The translations under genes and the position numbers were made by a program. The notes under the pieces are model-generated. The model was given only the letters and a program-made list of their open reading frames with translations. It searched no databases and was not told the origin of the DNA. From the NCBI GenBank assembly GCA_032251435.1, contig JAVVEH010000017.1, forward strand, positions 1 to 64,000: a DNA stretch of 64,000 nucleotides. The letters are read 5' to 3'. Shown piece after piece: positions 53,593 through 62,766 of this stretch. Numbering within the stretch: the stretch's first letter is position 1; each line of letters starts with the position of its first letter. The stretch is from JAVVEH01 sp032251435. Its GTDB lineage: Bacteria > Verrucomicrobiota > Lentisphaeria > Oligosphaerales > MVZH01.

Positions 53593-53820
53593 CTATTTTC
53601 CCCTTCGCACTTCCCCGGGGAGACGCTTGAAATGGGTTTTGAAAGCCCGGCTGAGTGAGGAACCGCTTGCCATGCCCACCCGGGACGCGATTCCATCCAG
53701 CGTAAGATCCGTGCGCTTCAACAAATCCGCCGCCATGTCCATCCGCAAGATCCGGTGTTTTATCCGGCGCTTTTTCGTGTAATAAAAGGTGTCTTTTCTT
53801 CTGGTGATATACCAAGGCAG
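53593..53820 (-). pseudogene. AraC-family HTH relic interrupted by a 51-bp in-frame block
   Basis: The minus strand reads LPWYITRR, then 17 codons that do not fit, then RMDMAADLLKRTDLTLDGIA and SRVGMASGSSLSRAFKTHFK to a TAG at 53593. If the 17 codons (53746-53796) are removed, YITRRRMDMAADLL matches the AraC second helix-turn-helix pattern Y-x4-R-[ML]-x2-A-x2-LL. A TAA precedes the frame and the N-terminal domain is gone. It is therefore a decayed regulator. The rest of the 53368-53890 gap holds nothing else I recognise. Confidence 0.75.
53756..53800. repeat. Copy 1 of a 45-base conserved block
   Basis: TGTTTTATCC, five bases, then TTTTTCGTGTAAT, and a trailing TCTTTTC stretch. It matches 62767-62811 at about 35 of 45 positions by hand, with the two main blocks (10 and 13 bases) identical at identical spacing. 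It falls inside the AraC relic and about 90 bases before the next gene's start codon. Confidence 0.65.
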
Positions 53821-53890
53821 TTATGAGCACCTATACAAATCCAATCATCCCGGGCGACTGGAGCGACCCGGGTGTGGTTAGGAGTCATTG

Positions 53891-56425
53891 ATGAGAAACC
53901 AGAACACATTCAAGAGTCATCGTCTTTGCGCCATCTGTGGATTCATGATGGCCCTGCTTGTGGCCCTGCCTTTCACGGCACGTGCGAATGAGCCCTATGC
54001 CGAGGTGCTCGAAGCGCTGCGTGCGGAAATCCACAGGCTGTTGCCGCGGATCGATGAGGCGACCCGCAAGCGTATCGAGGAGACCAGGGATAATGCGGAA
54101 CGCATTCCATTGGTGAAAGCGCTCCCGGCGGTCGAAGCCGTTCTGAGCAGCGATGCGCTGGATGCCAAACTCGCGAAGTTTGCGATCCTGCGTGATGCGA
54201 CACCGACCGCGCTGGCGGAATTTGCAAGTCAGGGAGCAGCGCGGAAAGCATTGATCGATGCCTTGCTGGCGGACGATGAACTGATGTTGCAGATCGCCGT
54301 TGCCGATGGTGCGCGGCCGGTGGAAGCGCGCGATTCTGTCACCGCCAGCTATGGCAGGGTAATGGAAATCTATGATGCCATCCAGAAGGCCAGCAGCAAG
54401 GCGCAAAGCGGTATTTACCAGCGTCTGGCGCTGGCCGTGGCGCTTGAATACAGCGAATCGGCGGCGGCGGATATTCCCAAGGCGGTCGTCCGCTATGGCC
54501 ATTACGTAAACGCCTATGAAGCCGGCGAATTGGATCCCAACTTTCCTCGTTTCAGTGTCTGGGAGCTGCGCTTTGTGGTGTGCGCCCCGGAAAGCGATGA
54601 AACACTTGCCTGGGGCAGGGAGATGCTCCGTAATTTCCGGCCTGATCATATTTACACCGAGAATGAAGGTTGGCGCTATGCGAATGTCGTGAACACCGAT
54701 GTCAGATACGGCTCCATCGACGTCGGAAAAGACCGGCCTGAATTGGCGGGAATGCAGAACATTTTGATGAATGGCGGGATTTGCGGCCGTCGCGCCTTCT
54801 TTGCGCGCTACATCTGTCGTGCGTTCGGCATTCCCGCTACGCCACGTCCGAGTCCTGGGCACGGTGCTTCAGCGCGGTGGACCCCGGAGGGGTGGGTTGT
54901 CGTCCTGGGGCCGCGCTGGGGTGCGGGAAAATCTCCGACGCGCTACCGCAGTGACCTCGATTTCCTGGCCACCACCCAGGCGCGTGCCCGGGGCACCGAA
55001 TTTCTTAAGGTGAAACGGGCCTACTGGATCGGGGATGTCATGGGGGAAGAACGGTGCTACGCTGAATTCGACAAGCGTGCGAAACCCGGCTTTTGGAATG
55101 CCGTCGCATTGGCAACGCAACGGCGATTGATCGAGGAGTCTGATGCTGTACCCCTTGACGCGTTGGGCGCGGAGCTGGGAGAGGCAAGCGGGAAAACCGT
55201 AGCCCAGGAACTGGCGGCCACGGACATCACGCCCGATGCCCGTAAGATCACCCAGGGCATTGACGGTACCATCACCCTGCCAGCGGCGGCCTACAGGAGC
55301 CCGAAGGGCAACACCGACGATGTCATCGCCATGAAGAGCTTCGCGGGTGGACTGCAGGTCTTCCTGCCGCGTTTCCTGCAGCAGAAACCGATCCTGGTAA
55401 GGGGCGGGTCATGGCGGCACGAGGCGGATTTGTGCGCATCCGCAACCCGCCACTGGCGGGGCTCGCGCCCGAAGAAATCGCACGATCTGCGCGGTATGCG
55501 AGTGGTGGTGATGCCGGGTGAAGGTGAGCCCACGCCGGCATTGACGCTCGAGATAGCTCCCTCGACCGAGCTCGGGACAGGTGACGGAGTCAGCATGGAA
55601 TTCGTCTATATCCCGCCCGGCACATTTATCATGGGCGGTATTCGGCAGCAGAAAGAAGGGGATGTGCTTGCGGATACCCCGAAACACGAAGTTACGCTGA
55701 CCCAGGGCTTCTATCTCGGCAAGTACGAAGTGACACAGACCCAGTACGAAGCGGTCATGAACAAAAAGAAAGGCAGCGAGCCCAATCATCCGGTGAGCGG
55801 CGTGAAGCCTTACACCGCTTTGCTGTTCTGTGACGAGCTCTCTTCGAGAACCGGCCTGGAGGTGCGTCTTCCGACCGAGGCCGAGTGGGAATACGCGGCC
55901 CGGGCCGGAACCAGCACGCGCTACTTTTTCGGGGACGACTCCTCTACGCTGTCTGACTATGCCTGGTTCGAGGACAACGCAGGAGGCCAAACGCATCCCG
56001 TCGGCCAGAAGAAACCCAACCCCTGGGGGCTCTATGATATATATGGGAATGTCGCCGAGTTTGTCCGGGATGAGCATTCTGAAGATTATTACGCGAACAG
56101 CCCCAAGGAAGATCCGACTGGTCCAAGCTTAGGCATTAATTCCAGCATGGAATTCGCGGTTAGCGTGCCGAAAGCAGGTATCTATTCGTTGACCGCTCGG
56201 GTGGCGACCTCAAATGTCGAGCAGTCCCTGCAGCTTGCTGTGAATGGATCTGAAGATGCTATACATATTGCCTTGCCATTCACAATCGGTCTGTGGGGCG
56301 AGAGTGAGCCGGTCACGCTCCGTCTCAATCAAGGTGAGAACATCCTTCGTTTCTGGCGTGACCAGGCGCCGCAGTACGGCGTGGCCTTGAAGGCCTTTGC
56401 CCTCAAAACGGTAGGCGGGGAATAG
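53891..56425 (+). CDS. Exported mosaic protein: transglutaminase-like domain, split carbohydrate-binding-like domain and permuted FGE/sulfatase-modifying domain
   Basis: Numbering counts the TTG at 53888 as 1; ATG 53891 is the real start with GGAG upstream. A signal peptide ends near 33 (ALPFTARA). A transglutaminase-like core has Cys299 (NGGICGRRAFFARYICRAFG) and His325 (SPGHGASARW). A beta domain starts at about 459 (DGTITLPAAAY) and seems to resume at 753-842 (MEFAVSVPKAGIYSLTARV, ENILRFWRD). Between them lie FGE-type pieces in reversed order: the C-terminal GGSW part (503-542) first, then the N-terminal part (568-747: FVYIPPGTFIMGG, GKYEVTQTQY, LPTEAEWEYAARAG, YGNVAEFVRD). FGE-type domains act in formylglycine formation or simply bind sugars; activity here is doubtful. 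Confidence 0.75.
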   Translation: MRNQNTFKSHRLCAICGFMMALLVALPFTARANEPYAEVLEALRAEIHRLLPRIDEATRKRIEETRDNAERIPLVKALPAVEAVLSSDALDAKLAKFAILRDATPTALAEFASQGAARKALIDALLADDELMLQIAVADGARPVEARDSVTASYGRVMEIYDAIQKASSKAQSGIYQRLALAVALEYSESAAADIPKAVVRYGHYVNAYEAGELDPNFPRFSVWELRFVVCAPESDETLAWGREMLRNFRPDHIYTENEGWRYANVVNTDVRYGSIDVGKDRPELAGMQNILMNGGICGRRAFFARYICRAFGIPATPRPSPGHGASARWTPEGWVVVLGPRWGAGKSPTRYRSDLDFLATTQARARGTEFLKVKRAYWIGDVMGEERCYAEFDKRAKPGFWNAVALATQRRLIEESDAVPLDALGAELGEASGKTVAQELAATDITPDARKITQGIDGTITLPAAAYRSPKGNTDDVIAMKSFAGGLQVFLPRFLQQKPILVRGGSWRHEADLCASATRHWRGSRPKKSHDLRGMRVVVMPGEGEPTPALTLEIAPSTELGTGDGVSMEFVYIPPGTFIMGGIRQQKEGDVLADTPKHEVTLTQGFYLGKYEVTQTQYEAVMNKKKGSEPNHPVSGVKPYTALLFCDELSSRTGLEVRLPTEAEWEYAARAGTSTRYFFGDDSSTLSDYAWFEDNAGGQTHPVGQKKPNPWGLYDIYGNVAEFVRDEHSEDYYANSPKEDPTGPSLGINSSMEFAVSVPKAGIYSLTARVATSNVEQSLQLAVNGSEDAIHIALPFTIGLWGESEPVTLRLNQGENILRFWRDQAPQYGVALKAFALKTVGGE

Positions 56426-56528
56426 CTGGAACCTGTCCGAAAAGTTCTTTTCGGACAAAGTGACCAGCGGCCAGTGATCAGTAAGCAGTGAACGGGTAAG
56501 CCTGACAACTGAACAGCAAGGAGTTACA

Positions 56529-58007
56529 ATGAGCCCAATACGACGAGTTTTGATCACACTAACCACGGTTTCCTGCTTTATGGGTGGCGTGGGAGAACAC
56601 GCCGCAAAAGCGGTGGACAGCAAGAATGTTTCTGACGTGGTGCCTGCGCTTGCACCGGTGTGTGCGGCGCCTTTTGCTGACCATGCAGTTCTGCAGCAGA
56701 AGATCAAGGTGCCTGTGTGGGGAACGTCGCTTCCTGGAGCCAAGGTGACCGTGTCTTTCGACGGTCAGACCAAGACGACGCAGGCCGACGTGGACGGCAA
56801 GTGGCGGGTCGCCCTGGACCCCATGGATGCGCCGAAACTGAAGTCGGTCAACGATGCGCCGCCGGGTGAAACTATGACGATTCTCTGCGAGAAGGACGGC
56901 GAGCGGGCCGAAAAGGAATTCAAGAATCTGCTGATTGGGGATGTCTGGATCTGCGCCGGCCAGTCCAACATGGCTGGTCGGATGAAGACGAATCGGACGC
57001 GCCACTGGCCCACCAACACGCTCGACCTGGCAAGCTATCCGGCCCTGAGACGGATGGCAGGCGACCATGAGCCCTGGACGGTTTGTTCGCCTGAGACGGC
57101 CCCCAACTTCGGCAAAGTCTCCTTCTTCTTTGCCCGTCGTGTACAACAGGATGCGCTGGTGCCGATCGGCCTGATTCGCAAAGCCGTTGGCGGTTCAGCC
57201 ATCGAGTCCTGGCTGAATAAAGAGCCATACGAAACCGGGGGCAACTACAAGCATCACATTGAACCCATACTGGGCTATGGCGTCAAGGGGGTCATCTGGT
57301 ATCAGGGCGAAAGTAATCAGAATGACCGGCGCGGCTACCAGCCGAAATTGGAAGCCCTGATCACAGGGTGGCGCGAGGCCTGGGGCCTCGGGGATGTCCC
57401 GTTTTACTACGTCCAGTTGCCCGGGCTCCGTGACTCGCCGACAGACAATCCCGCCATGGGAGACGGTCGTGCGGAGATTCGTCAGGCCTATGTCGAGGCC
57501 CTCAAACTGCCCAATACCGGTCTGGCGGTGACCACCGATATCGGCGCCCGCGGGGAACATCCGCCCAACAAGTACGATACCGGGGACCGCCTGGCCCGCA
57601 CCGTGTTGCGCAATGTATATGGTTTCAAAAAGGTCGGTGTATCCCCGCTCTACACCTCCCACAAAATCGAGGGCGGCACCATTCGCATCAGCTTTTCCGA
57701 TGCCGAGAGTGGCCTGATGCTGGCAGAAAAGCAGGGTCCCGTTGACTTCGGGCCGCCAACCCCTAAGCCTGACGCGAAGCTGGGGTGGCTCTCCATTCAG
57801 GATGCCGACGGCGCCTGGCATTGGGCGGAAGGCAAAATCGATGGCTCGGAATTGGTTGTTTCCAGCGATGCGGTCACAAAACCGCAGGCGGTACGCTATG
57901 CCTATACGGCGCGCCCGACGGGCCCGCTCCTTTACAGCAAGGACGGTTTGCCCGTGGGGCCATTCAGTACCAATGGGTATGGGCCGGATATACGTTCCGA
58001 GAAGTAG
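56529..58007 (+). CDS. Sialate O-acetylesterase-family SGNH esterase
   Basis: A signal peptide (RRVLITLTTVSCFMGGVG) is followed by a small beta domain (PVWGTSLPGAKVTVSFDGQ) and the SGNH domain: nucleophile Ser in CAGQSNMAGR, and the WYQGESNQND motif typical of PF03629. These exported esterases remove acetyl groups from sialic acid or other acetylated glycans and appear often in polysaccharide islands. AAGGAG precedes the ATG. It is followed 18 bases later by GH95, which suggests deacetylation before hydrolysis of the same glycan (inference). Confidence 0.92.
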   Translation: MSPIRRVLITLTTVSCFMGGVGEHAAKAVDSKNVSDVVPALAPVCAAPFADHAVLQQKIKVPVWGTSLPGAKVTVSFDGQTKTTQADVDGKWRVALDPMDAPKLKSVNDAPPGETMTILCEKDGERAEKEFKNLLIGDVWICAGQSNMAGRMKTNRTRHWPTNTLDLASYPALRRMAGDHEPWTVCSPETAPNFGKVSFFFARRVQQDALVPIGLIRKAVGGSAIESWLNKEPYETGGNYKHHIEPILGYGVKGVIWYQGESNQNDRRGYQPKLEALITGWREAWGLGDVPFYYVQLPGLRDSPTDNPAMGDGRAEIRQAYVEALKLPNTGLAVTTDIGARGEHPPNKYDTGDRLARTVLRNVYGFKKVGVSPLYTSHKIEGGTIRISFSDAESGLMLAEKQGPVDFGPPTPKPDAKLGWLSIQDADGAWHWAEGKIDGSELVVSSDAVTKPQAVRYAYTARPTGPLLYSKDGLPVGPFSTNGYGPDIRSEK

Positions 58008-58025
58008 TGGATTGCCGTTGTTAAA

Positions 58026-60488
58026 ATGAATGGCCTTCTCAAGAAACTTGAGCGTCTTTATGTTACCTATCCGTCGAACGGCTGTGTCAGTTTGGCGCCG
58101 GCAGCCCGTTGGGACGACGGCACGATTGTCGGCAACGGCATGCAGGGTGTCCTTGCCTACTGCTGCCCGCACCATGAAGAAATGGTTTTGAGCCATGAAG
58201 AGATGTTCCTTCCGCTCTTTCCGTTCCACGGCTACCTGCCGATTCGGGAGCATTACCAGACTATCCAGCGGCTGGTGATGGAGAAGAGGGTGGACGAAGC
58301 CCAGCAGTTGATTAAACGGGTTAAGGTCGAGGGAGATTTCCCCTTCTACAACACGACGGATCCCTTTGTCGGCGCCTGCTCGCTGGACATGCTTATGCGG
58401 GACGATGCCGCGCCTGCCCTTTATATGCGGTCGACAGACTTTGCAACGGGTGAAGCCGTGGTGGCATGGGAAACGCCCGGCGGGCTCTTTCACCGACAGT
58501 TTTTCGTCTCCAGGGACGCCAATGTGATCGTCGTGAGACTGAGCAGCCCCACGGGTGCCAAACTGGATCTTTCGGTCGGTTTGCGCGAGATCGCCTACGC
58601 ACCGGAGCCACACCCAAAGGCGCAGGACATCTATGGCGAGACCATTGACCACTGCAAGGGGTGGCTGGAGGACGACATCATGATCCACCGCATGCACTTC
58701 AAGCGGCGATGGGCGACTCAGCCGCTCCTGGGTTCGGCTACCGTCGGGCGCGTCGTTGCCCGCGGGGGCTCGCTCACCGGCGCCGACGGTCGCTTCGTGA
58801 TCCGCGATGCCGATGAACTCCTGCTGATCATTCGCACGATTCCTGAACGCAACGGCGAGGCATTCCCGATTTCCAACCAGATAGCGGCGTTGCGGGAATT
58901 ACCCCCCGACTATGATGCTCTGCTGGGCACCCATGCCGCGTTGCATGGCGAGATCTTCGGACGTTGCAGTCTGACCCTGTCCGCCCCGGAATCACAGCGG
59001 GTTGCCACCGAGGATCTGCAGGCCGGTTCCAGCGTGGGCAATACAGATCCGGCGCTGGTCGAAAAGGCATGTTCGGCGGGCCGCTACGGCGTCATCAGCA
59101 GCACGGGCACCCTGCCTCCACTGCTCCAGGGGGTCTGGACGGGCACCTGGAAACCCCGCTGGTCCGGCGACTACACGCTTAATGGCAACGTTCAGTCCAT
59201 GGTGGCTGCCAGCCTGTGCGGGAATCACTACGAATGCCAGGAAACGCTCATGAACTACCTGGATTCGCTGATGGACGATTTCCGGGAGAACGCCCGGGAA
59301 CTGCTCGGCTTCCGCGGGCCGTTGATCCCGTGGCGCTCCAGCACCCACGGCAAGACACATTATCTCTCCTGCTTCGGCTATTACCATGACTTTCCCGGCA
59401 CCTATTGGTTCGCAGGCGCGGGCTGGTTCGCCCGGATCTACTATGACTACTACCTCTATACAGGCGATGAAGCGTTTTTCGCGAATCGCCTGAAACCCTT
59501 CCTTTTGGATGCGGCGGCGTTGTACGAGGACTATTTGACCCTGAAGAAGGATGGCAAGTACGTCCTATCGCCATCGTCGTCGCCCGAGAACGAGATCGGA
59601 CCGAATCTTTGGATGGTGCCCAACGCAACCATGACAATCGCAGTCATCAAGGAGCTCATCCGCACGTGTCTGCGACATACTGACAAACTCGGTGCAGGCA
59701 AGGCGCGGGTGGAACGATGGCATGAAATACTCGCCGGGTTGCCGGACTACGAAATCGGTGCCAACGGAGCGCTAAAGGAATGGACGTGGCCGGGTATCGA
59801 GAACGAGGAAGCGCATCGGCATGCATCCCACCTCTACCCGCTATACTTCGGTGTCGCTCCGGAAATTGCCGAATCGCCTGAATTGCAGGAAGCCTGCCGC
59901 GTCGCCATCGACCGGCGCATGGATTTCCGGCGCACCGCGGACGGTTTGGACATGGCCTTCGGTTTGGTTCAGCTCGGAATGGCCGCCGCCCACTTGGGCG
60001 ACGTATCGCTAGCCTATGAATCGCTCGAGTATCTCGTCAATAGCTACTGGTCCCCGGCCATGGCTTCCATGCACAATGTTCACGACGTGTTCAATCTCGA
60101 CATTTCAGGTGGTCTGCCGGCGCTGGTCATCACCATGCTGGCGCAGTCCCACCCGCAGCGGGACAAACACCCAAATACCCAAATGCTCAAGCCCCCAAAG
60201 AAGTCCGAAGCTGCGAATGACGAAGAAGAAAATGCGGACTACCTGATCCAGTTGCTTCCATGTCTGCCCGAAGCGTGGCACCATGGCGCGCTTCGCGGCA
60301 TGCGATGCCGTGGCGGGTTCGAACTGGATATTGAGTGGGAAAAGGGCGAGTTGAAGGCTGTTCGCGTAACTAGTCTGCTTGGCAGGACGGCACGACTGGA
60401 GTATAAAAACCGCAGCACCATCTTGACGCTGTGCCAGGGAGAACAGTGCGCGTTCGGCGCGAATCTGGTACCGTCGAAAGGGTTATGA
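58026..60488 (+). CDS. GH95 glycoside hydrolase (alpha-L-fucosidase/galactosidase family)
   Basis: The 820 residues hold the family order: N-terminal beta domain (WDDGTIVGNGMQGVLAY), the barrel with the paired Asn region LNGNVQSMVAASLCGNHYE, SPSSSPENEIG with the presumed acid Glu, HRHASHLYPLYFG, and FNLDISGGLPALVITMLAQSH with the conserved Asp, ending LPCLPEAWHHGALRGMRCRG. Inverting GH95 enzymes remove alpha-1,2-L-fucose or L-galactose. A Lys/Asn/Glu-rich stretch of about 25 residues after MLAQSH is unusual. No signal peptide. It shares ATGA with the next gene. Confidence 0.88.
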   Translation: MNGLLKKLERLYVTYPSNGCVSLAPAARWDDGTIVGNGMQGVLAYCCPHHEEMVLSHEEMFLPLFPFHGYLPIREHYQTIQRLVMEKRVDEAQQLIKRVKVEGDFPFYNTTDPFVGACSLDMLMRDDAAPALYMRSTDFATGEAVVAWETPGGLFHRQFFVSRDANVIVVRLSSPTGAKLDLSVGLREIAYAPEPHPKAQDIYGETIDHCKGWLEDDIMIHRMHFKRRWATQPLLGSATVGRVVARGGSLTGADGRFVIRDADELLLIIRTIPERNGEAFPISNQIAALRELPPDYDALLGTHAALHGEIFGRCSLTLSAPESQRVATEDLQAGSSVGNTDPALVEKACSAGRYGVISSTGTLPPLLQGVWTGTWKPRWSGDYTLNGNVQSMVAASLCGNHYECQETLMNYLDSLMDDFRENARELLGFRGPLIPWRSSTHGKTHYLSCFGYYHDFPGTYWFAGAGWFARIYYDYYLYTGDEAFFANRLKPFLLDAAALYEDYLTLKKDGKYVLSPSSSPENEIGPNLWMVPNATMTIAVIKELIRTCLRHTDKLGAGKARVERWHEILAGLPDYEIGANGALKEWTWPGIENEEAHRHASHLYPLYFGVAPEIAESPELQEACRVAIDRRMDFRRTADGLDMAFGLVQLGMAAAHLGDVSLAYESLEYLVNSYWSPAMASMHNVHDVFNLDISGGLPALVITMLAQSHPQRDKHPNTQMLKPPKKSEAANDEEENADYLIQLLPCLPEAWHHGALRGMRCRGGFELDIEWEKGELKAVRVTSLLGRTARLEYKNRSTILTLCQGEQCAFGANLVPSKGL

Positions 60489-61651
60489 AAAGTATGAAAA
60501 CAGTATTCCCCGTCGGCACAACGATCTACAAACCCGAAGCATGCAGCCCCGGTTACAACCTGATCTCCGGCGCAGGCATCGTGAAGCTGGTTAGCATGAA
60601 CGGGGCGGTGGTCCATCGTTGGAATGTGGATCCTCAGATGCGGAAAGGCTTTATTCATCGGGTCCGGATGCTAGCCAATGGCAGAATCATGCTTCTCTTC
60701 GGTCCCGGCACGATGGCCGGGCACGTCGCCGAATTCGATTGGGATGGTACGGAGACGTGGTCCTACACCCCGGAACGCTTTGCACACCATGACTTCTGGC
60801 CGACCGACCGTGGCACAGTCTACTTGATCTGCGAGACCAGGTTGCCGCATGAATACCTTGAAAAAATCACGGATCCGGCACGCCGACACGTTGAGGTCTT
60901 CGGTGACGCACTGTTCGAAGTGGATCGGGACAAGCGAATTGTCTGGCGTTGGCTCCAGCACGAACATATGGATGTCAACCGGTGCAATCCCATTCCCGCC
61001 AACCAGGCATGGATGGGCGGCCCCGACAGCAATACGATCACCGATTGGACGCACACCAACACGATCCAGGAACTGCCGGAGAACCGCTGGTTTGATGCCG
61101 GGGATGCGCGTTTCAAGCCCGGTAATATTCTGCAAAGCATGCGGCAGCTTGATACCATCAGCATCGTCGACAAAGACAGCAGCGAAGTTGTGTGGTCATA
61201 CTCCGGTGACTACAATGGTGGTCTGTCCGGTCAGCACGAGCCGCATATGATTGAGAAGGGGCTGCCCGGTGCCGGCAACATCATTATTTTTGACAACGGG
61301 GCGTCCCCGCAAAAAGATCTGGCGCATTGTGGCTGTTCCTACGTGCTCGAAATTAATCCCAGCGACAACAGTCTGGTCTGGGTTTACGACAAGGGACACT
61401 TCTTCTTTGCGCGGTTTACAGCCAACTGCCAGCGTCTGCCCAATGGCAATACGCTGATACTTGAGTCGCTGTGTAAGCGCCTCTTTGAAGTGACACCGGA
61501 CAAGGAGATCGTTTGGGAGTACATCCTTACGGACAGCGCCCAGCGCGTCTACCGATACCCCTACGACTACTGCGCGGCATTCAATTTGCTGCCGGCTCCC
61601 ATCGAGCGAAGTGTGACACCGCCGTCCGAATTTCGCATTGAACCGGACTGA
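60485..61651 (+). CDS. Arylsulfotransferase (ASST)-like beta-propeller protein
   Basis: Repeated blades of the kind GxVxxRWNVD, AEFDWDGTETWSYTPERFAH-HDF, DALFEVDRDKRIVWRWLQHE, ISIVDKDSSEVVWSYSGDY, YVLEINPSDNSLVWVYDKGH and LFEVTPDKEIVWEYIL mark an ASST/arylsulfotransferase-family propeller. HDF, HTNTI and GQHEPHM supply His residues as in that family's active site. Known ASSTs move sulfate between phenols in the periplasm; this one has no signal peptide and may act differently. ATG 60485 overlaps the GH95 stop, so it is co-translated. Confidence 0.7.
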   Translation: MKSMKTVFPVGTTIYKPEACSPGYNLISGAGIVKLVSMNGAVVHRWNVDPQMRKGFIHRVRMLANGRIMLLFGPGTMAGHVAEFDWDGTETWSYTPERFAHHDFWPTDRGTVYLICETRLPHEYLEKITDPARRHVEVFGDALFEVDRDKRIVWRWLQHEHMDVNRCNPIPANQAWMGGPDSNTITDWTHTNTIQELPENRWFDAGDARFKPGNILQSMRQLDTISIVDKDSSEVVWSYSGDYNGGLSGQHEPHMIEKGLPGAGNIIIFDNGASPQKDLAHCGCSYVLEINPSDNSLVWVYDKGHFFFARFTANCQRLPNGNTLILESLCKRLFEVTPDKEIVWEYILTDSAQRVYRYPYDYCAAFNLLPAPIERSVTPPSEFRIEPD

Positions 61652-62079
61652 ACGCATCGAAATTCGACCGAATAGTAGGACTGCTGAAGCTTTCCTGTTT
61701 TCCCCGGCAAACCGTATGCCTTACCAGCGATAGCGTCAAGTCGTTTAGCATTGGGGTAATGGCGGATTCCAGGAATGGTTGATGGTTGCCGGGTGACGGG
61801 CTGCGCCGACCATTTAACCATTGTATCCCGGCGCGGATCGAAGAGCGAAGCCGGATCAACCATCAACCATTTCTGCGACTGACGCGTCTACGCGCGAGGC
61901 AGGCAACTGACAACCACCACCATCGATAGGGTAAAGAATTCCAGCGATACGGTAATGGCGGAAAGACAGCGTCCGCGGCATAGTATTGCATTGTTTGTTT
62001 TTAGCAGCAACTTAAACCAGTGGATTAACACTGTGGCCGCCCGATCTATTCAAATGAAAAGGTCACAACGGTTAGGAGA
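61652..62079. other. 428-base gap with a long inverted repeat, no gene
   Basis: No coding signal is seen. A perfect 15-bp inverted repeat is present (61774-61788 and 61857-61871). CCAGCGATA...GTAATGGCGGA occurs twice (near 61720-61766 and 61940-61960) with different spacing. The last 10 bases are the ribosome site of the next gene. Confidence 0.6.
61774..61871. repeat. 15-bp perfect inverted repeat with 68-base spacer
   Basis: AATGGTTGATGGTTG (61774-61788) and CAACCATCAACCATT (61857-61871) are exact reverse complements. Each side is next to CCGG-containing sequence on the inner flank. It could be a remnant of a small non-autonomous element or simply a structured transcript. Confidence 0.7.
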
Positions 62080-62085
62080 ATGATG

Positions 62086-62682
62086 ATGAATAGTGCATCC
62101 TTGTCGGTTTTCGACCACCCGCAACTATCTCCCATGAAGCTGAAAACCACCCTCCGCAACTTTCTCCTCGCCGCCGGCGGCTTGCTGCTGGCCTCCACCC
62201 CCGCTCTCCATGCCGCCGATGGCACATGGAACGTTGACGCCAACGGAACCTGGAGCACTCCCGGCATGGCAAACCAGACCAAATGGAATGGACGGGACTG
62301 CAGCGGCATGTGGAGAGTCGGCCAGCGTATCCGACGCGCCGACGGAGCCGAGTTCGACATTCTTGCCAGTGATGTGAACATGTCCTTTGTGGCGAGCGGA
62401 GGCAATACTGTATCCAGTCATCCGGACCAGGGCACCGGAAGTCTTAGCTACGACTGGTGGGCGGAAGGCACTGTGGAAAACGGCTTTTTGAGCACCAAAA
62501 GCGGGGGCAGGGGACCCTGCGACTACAACTTCGTTCGCGAAGACGGCTCAGCGTTCCTCATGGAACGTGTCGCATGGGATGATTCACGATTGACCAGAAT
62601 CTCCTACAAAATGGACAACAATAGCACGAATTTCGAAACCCAGAGGTGGACGCTGCTGCCATCGGTCGGCCATGTCCCGTGA
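62086..62682 (+). CDS. Exported protein resembling the start of a beta-strand-repeat/autotransporter-type protein
   Basis: The signal peptide KLKTTLRNFLLAAGGLLLAS with cleavage after HAA is followed by DGTWNVDANGTWSTPGMAN. This pattern is frequent at the beginning of long PVC-group surface proteins built from autotransporter-associated strand repeats. Here the chain is only about 198 residues and ends without an outer-membrane or sorting domain, so it may be truncated or a small secreted protein. AGGAG is seven bases before ATG 62086; 62080, 62083 and the ATG at 62134, which directly precedes the signal peptide, are alternatives. Function unknown. Confidence 0.55.
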   Translation: MNSASLSVFDHPQLSPMKLKTTLRNFLLAAGGLLLASTPALHAADGTWNVDANGTWSTPGMANQTKWNGRDCSGMWRVGQRIRRADGAEFDILASDVNMSFVASGGNTVSSHPDQGTGSLSYDWWAEGTVENGFLSTKSGGRGPCDYNFVREDGSAFLMERVAWDDSRLTRISYKMDNNSTNFETQRWTLLPSVGHVP

Positions 62683-62766
62683 CCCTGAGACGTTCCGGGG
62701 TAAGTCTGGGCGTATAAGGCCGTCTAACAATTCCCGCATGCAGGCATGATCAGTCGCCACACCCAA

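Noticed and set aside
53888..54862. 325-residue minus-strand frame
   Set aside because: Antisense to the transglutaminase-like part of the mosaic protein; no motifs.
57195..58697. 500-residue minus-strand frame
   Set aside because: Antisense across sialate O-acetylesterase and GH95, both well supported.
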